From positions 62,001-126,000 of the forward strand of contig JAJQCT010000010.1 in assembly GCA_021202555.1 (NCBI GenBank): a stretch of 64,000 bases of DNA. The letters are read 5' to 3'. Within the stretch, counting starts at the first letter, position 1. Every line of letters starts with the position of its first letter. This DNA comes from Clostridiales bacterium. GTDB taxonomy: Bacteria > Bacillota > Clostridia > Oscillospirales > CAG-272. Under the pieces are notes generated by a model. That model was not told where the DNA came from and searched no databases. It was given only the letters and a program-made list of their open reading frames with translations. The position numbers were made by a program, and so were the translations under genes. Shown here one piece after another: positions 60,770 through 64,000 of the stretch.

Positions 60770-62272
60770 TTATCCTTCGGGCGATACGAGGAAAAATGTC
60801 GGCAGGCGGCGGGGAGTTGTAAACGCCTTATAGACGTTGCAGAGACCCTGCAGCTGATAGCTGTCAAGATACGACGTATCGATTCCGTATTTTGTAAAGT
60901 AATCCTCGTAGTACATCATCGCGGATGAGCCTCCGTCGAGCATTCCCGCCGTGACGGCGCCGAGCGACACTAAAAGGTCGATTATATCGTTTCTCGTCGC
61001 GCCTATCGAGGATGCCGTTCTGCCGTCCGTGACAATCATAATGACCGCCCCGTCAGCGCGCTGTCCTATCGCCGTTCGCTGCGACGTTCCCGTGTTCGCG
61101 TCGGCGTAATAGACGGTGACGTTTTCACCGTCGTTTGAAATAAGCACATTTCCCGTCTGGAAGGACACGCCGTCGCGTATGCCGAGGCTGTCCGCCGTCG
61201 CCTTGCTCATTGAATTTGCGACGACGAGGTTATTGTCCGAATCAAAGCCTATAAACGTGCGGTAAAGACCGTCATTCCAGACGCAGCTCCCCTTTGAATA
61301 GGTAAGCCCCATCGGGTTGTCGCCTGTTCCCTGACCGCCCGTATCTTCAAATTCGCCCCCGTTTATGGCGGCGACAGCGCCCTCCTTCGCAACTATATCG
61401 AAGATGCGCGCTCCCTTCTGACCGCTCGCGAAATCGCTCGACGTGCCGACATAGACGCGCGACGGGTCTTTTATTATAAGAATATAAGCCTTATATGTCG
61501 ATGAGCTGACGGTGGTGTAGAGCATTCCGTCAATCGCCGAATCCCATTCGGACGATGCGGAAGCCGTGCCTCCGGACGAATCTCCCGTCTCATCGTCTGT
61601 CTCACTGCCAGGCAGCTCGCTGCCTGTGTCGTCCGGATACGAAACTCCCGTCGATTCCGACGTATCAACCGTATAGCGCGTATACGAATCCATCGATATG
61701 ACATCCGTCTGCGTCACCTCGGCGGAGGCTAAAATTTCATCCACCGTCTCCGAATCAAGAAAGAGATACGGCACCCATTTTGTCGCGCTTGCCTGCATGG
61801 CGGAAAGCACGAGCATATCGCGCAGCGTCTCGCTCGGTCCCGTCGCGACAGTTTTCAGCACTGCGAAAAGCGCGAAAATCACGATAAAAATCGCCGTGAA
61901 AATGACGAGCATAACCCTGCCGAAATAACCGAGAGGGCGAGGAACGCGGCGGCGCTTCTTTCTTCGCGTACCTCCCGCTCCCCTCACGTTTGCGTTCGTA
62001 GCGGGACGATTTGCAGTCCGCACACGATTCTGCGCGGGGCTTTGCGCCCTTGCGCTTTGTGCGCCTGCATTTTGTGTTCTTGCGCCCTGCGTATCCGCTC
62101 TTTGAGGCTGTCTTTCCGCCTCATCCGCCGCCGGCGAGCGGCGAGCCGTTCTTTTCGGCGCGGTGCTTGTGCGGGTGACCTCGATTACGCTGTCACCGTC
62201 GTCGGCGCTTTCCGTATTATCATTATCATTATCGTCTTCGTTTTCATAATCAAATGCTTTTTTCGGATTCAT
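60770..62272 (-). CDS. membrane-anchored phosphodiester glycosidase (NAGPA domain), copy 2
   Basis: 500 aa. A long cytoplasmic low-complexity N-terminus with Asp/Asn (DNDNDNTESADDGD) then Gln/Ala/Arg repeats (about 50-100) precedes a membrane helix (about 118-142), the VATGPSETLRDMLVLSAM segment shared with copy 1, a Ser/Asp/Gly linker and the glycosidase domain with QRTAIGQRADGAVIMIVTDG and MLDGGSSAMMYYED. It overlaps the glycosyltransferase stop by 4 nt (ATGA). Confidence 0.85.
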   Translation of the reverse strand: MNPKKAFDYENEDDNDNDNTESADDGDSVIEVTRTSTAPKRTARRSPAADEAERQPQRADTQGARTQNAGAQSARAQSPAQNRVRTANRPATNANVRGAGGTRRKKRRRVPRPLGYFGRVMLVIFTAIFIVIFALFAVLKTVATGPSETLRDMLVLSAMQASATKWVPYLFLDSETVDEILASAEVTQTDVISMDSYTRYTVDTSESTGVSYPDDTGSELPGSETDDETGDSSGGTASASSEWDSAIDGMLYTTVSSSTYKAYILIIKDPSRVYVGTSSDFASGQKGARIFDIVAKEGAVAAINGGEFEDTGGQGTGDNPMGLTYSKGSCVWNDGLYRTFIGFDSDNNLVVANSMSKATADSLGIRDGVSFQTGNVLISNDGENVTVYYADANTGTSQRTAIGQRADGAVIMIVTDGRTASSIGATRNDIIDLLVSLGAVTAGMLDGGSSAMMYYEDYFTKYGIDTSYLDSYQLQGLCNVYKAFTTPRRLPTFFLVSPEG

Positions 62273-63363
62273 GTTTTACCTCCGTCACTTTTCGCCGGCT
62301 GTCTTTCCTCTGCGAACACCCAGCGTCTCTGAATTCGGAAATTTATAAAATAGAGTACCAAATCAACGGGGAGCTTGACAAGCGTTCTGAGTACCGCGCT
62401 GTGGACATCCAGCTCCTTTGAAATAAAATATACACACAGCCACGACGCTATCATTACGGGAATCGCGAGGCATACATAGCGGAAAAGTGTTTTCCCGAAA
62501 TTCAGCCGGCTGTGGAACACGACTCTTTTGTTGAGCGAAAAATTCGCAAACGACGAAATCACCCTCGCGCACGCAGTCGCCGCAAATTCGGAAAGGCTCC
62601 CCGTCCCCGTAAAGACAAACGCGAGAAAGAGCGCGTGAAGCAAAAGATCAAGCACGGACGATGCAATCGAGCTTGCGGCAAAGCGCAGAATAAGACCGTA
62701 TATCTTGACCGAATCCGCAATCGGTCTGAAATGAGAGGCGGAATTTCTGTCAAAATAAACGGTGTGTATCTTCACCTCACGCCTCGGAATGCGGTTCGTG
62801 TCAATCATAAAGAGCATATTCGTCTCGTATTCGTACCTGTCGCCCCGCGCCTCCATAAGCTCGGCAACATATTCCCTCGGAATTACGCGAAGTCCCGTCT
62901 GCGTGTCTGAAATTTTGATTCCGCAGAAAACGGAAAACGCGGCTCTTGTGCATTTGTTGCCGAATTTGCTCTTCGGCGGCACCGACGGGTCGTCAAAATC
63001 GCGGCAGCCTAAAATCACCGCGCGCTCGCCGTGCGTCATCTCCTCAACGCAGAGAAGAATATCCTCCGTTGTGTGCTGACCGTCGCTGTCGGCTGTTACG
63101 ACGCCCTCGCTCTCGGGGCGGTTTTCAAGAAAATACGAAAACGCTGTCCTGAGCGCGGCGCCCTTGCCTCGGTTTTTTTCGTGCGTGAGTATCTTCACCT
63201 CGGGAAATTCGCTCTCCTTCGGGAAATTTTTCATGCACTCCGCACGGCTTCCGTCGTTTACTATTATGATGTCTGCTATCCCGTGCGCCACCGCGTCCTT
63301 GACGACGGGAATAAGCCTCTCGTCGGGGTCAAGCGCCGGAATTATCAGCGTGATGTTTATCAT
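62269..63363 (-). CDS. GT2 glycosyltransferase fused to a GtrA-like membrane domain
   Basis: 364 aa. The N-terminal GT2 domain (1 to about 210) has LIIPALDPDERLIP, IIVNDGSRAE, EKNRGKGAALRTAF and a DSDGQH metal motif, the dolichol-P-mannose synthase-like pattern. The C-terminal GtrA domain (about 228-350) has four membrane segments with FSLNKRVVF and FRIQRRWVF. The protein likely makes and flips an undecaprenyl-phosphate sugar. The ribosome site is weak. Confidence 0.88.
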   Translation of the reverse strand: MINITLIIPALDPDERLIPVVKDAVAHGIADIIIVNDGSRAECMKNFPKESEFPEVKILTHEKNRGKGAALRTAFSYFLENRPESEGVVTADSDGQHTTEDILLCVEEMTHGERAVILGCRDFDDPSVPPKSKFGNKCTRAAFSVFCGIKISDTQTGLRVIPREYVAELMEARGDRYEYETNMLFMIDTNRIPRREVKIHTVYFDRNSASHFRPIADSVKIYGLILRFAASSIASSVLDLLLHALFLAFVFTGTGSLSEFAATACARVISSFANFSLNKRVVFHSRLNFGKTLFRYVCLAIPVMIASWLCVYFISKELDVHSAVLRTLVKLPVDLVLYFINFRIQRRWVFAEERQPAKSDGGKT

Positions 63364-63401
63364 AACTTTTGTCAGGGCTTTTTGATATATGAAAGCCCCG
63401 A

Positions 63402-64000
63402 TTAAACCTCCTCCAGCACACGCCTGACGGCGCCTGCCGACGAAATCATTTCGGTGAAATATCTCTCGGACGCCTCCCCGACGGGAGAGCTGTATAAATC
63501 GACGCTGAAAATTGTCTTGTTTGAGAAAATAGGAAAGAGAGCCGCGTGAATTTCATCGGCGCTGTATTTTCCGCCGAGCTTTATATCCGAAATGTGTGCT
63601 GTGCATTCCTCAAGCAGCGGGTCGGAGCTTCTTTCAAATGAATTTCCCTTGTCGTCAACGCCCATAAGATAGCGGCACCAGCCCGCAGCCACAAGCGGAA
63701 TACAGCAAAGCCCCGTCATGTCAAGTCCGCGCTCCATATACGATTTTATCGTCTCGCCGAAGCGGACGGACAGCTTCTGCGACGTATCCGTCGCTATGCG
63801 CTGCGGCGTGTCGGGCATGAAAATATTCGGCAGCCGCTCGTTTATCACCTCGTCGATGAAATCCCGCGGCGAGATTATTCCGGGGTCGGTCACGACGGGA
63901 AGTCCCTCGTCATATCCGAGACGCTTCACAAGGCGCGAGAGGACCGGGTCTTTCATTTCGTCGCAGATTCGCTCAAAGCCCAAAAGACACCCGTATATGG
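63402..64000 (-). CDS. mannitol dehydrogenase family protein (5' end beyond window)
   Basis: The visible C-terminal about 199 residues carry the mannitol dehydrogenase C-terminal domain: EVINERLPNIFMPDTPQRIA, the catalytic-type Lys in DTSQKLSVRFGETIKSYM and IPLVAAGWCRYLMG. The open frame continues through base 64000, so the Rossmann domain and start are missing. The substrate (mannitol, fructuronate, tagaturonate or arabinitol) cannot be told from this part. Confidence 0.85.
   Translation of the reverse strand, partial: IYGCLLGFERICDEMKDPVLSRLVKRLGYDEGLPVVTDPGIISPRDFIDEVINERLPNIFMPDTPQRIATDTSQKLSVRFGETIKSYMERGLDMTGLCCIPLVAAGWCRYLMGVDDKGNSFERSSDPLLEECTAHISDIKLGGKYSADEIHAALFPIFSNKTIFSVDLYSSPVGEASERYFTEMISSAGAVRRVLEEV

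Overview
The window looks like a chromosomal segment from an anaerobic Bacillota (Clostridia) of mid GC content, probably an uncultured Oscillospirales- or Christensenellales-type gut lineage. That placement is inferred from gene content and style: a long S10-spc ribosomal operon ending secY-adk-map, an Adk with a four-cysteine zinc lid, a zinc-type S14, a pyrophosphate-type phosphofructokinase, LuxS, a Na+-pump decarboxylase beta subunit, NrdR, and many Asp/Glu/Thr/Ser/Tyr-rich surface proteins and lipoproteins. An Lnt homologue is present and is less expected in a monoderm. No phage, insertion sequence or CRISPR array was seen.

Layout. 1-12490 (minus): rpsJ to map, with a strong promoter (12460-12488) and a long leader. 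12596-18497 (minus): a tightly coupled upp / RluD-like / lnt / xylB / membrane-protein operon. 18910-24510: a lipoprotein, a large membrane protein, a PLP lyase and PPi-type PFK. 24600-25070: a roughly 70-bp tandem palindrome array next to tRNA-Arg(CCT). 25324-34002: nrdR, a serine hydrolase, a CmpB-type membrane protein, a decayed YhcG nuclease remnant, a response regulator/kinase pair with a candidate PhoB-like operator, a TSUP transporter, a DUF1836 regulator and a Ca2+-type P-ATPase. 34182-36831: Na+-pump decarboxylase beta plus a small gamma-like protein, tRNA-Val(CAC) and a peptidoglycan amidase. 36835-39817: cell-envelope module 1 (phosphodiester glycosidase plus a TcaA-like repeat protein). 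40148-48361: several lipoprotein and membrane genes, a family 4 uracil-DNA glycosylase, and pgk-tpiA. 48853-52790 (minus): luxS-mtnN-TPM-glycoside hydrolase. 52943-57870 (minus): a GldA/GldF/GldG/DUF4340 ABC system. 58177-63363 (minus): GT2-GtrA / phosphodiester glycosidase / TcaA-like / PAP2 / PgeF, which is envelope module 2. 63402-64000: the C-terminal part of a mannitol-dehydrogenase-family enzyme.

Themes. Two paralogous modules pair a phosphodiester glycosidase with a TcaA-like protein. The second lies with an Und-P-sugar type GT2-GtrA protein and a PAP2 phosphatase, which suggests cell-wall glycopolymer handling. The most unusual non-coding feature is a family of two-hairpin elements with a conserved shell (AGAC-TTGA ... 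TCAA-GTCT) around variable palindromic cores. In three copies the first hairpin starts exactly 6 nt after a TATAAT box, so it would form the extreme 5' end of the mRNA. Many hairpins in the window, inside and outside this family, share a triloop of the form C(TRY)G.

All functional calls are from reading the sequence and knowledge of protein families. No search was run.
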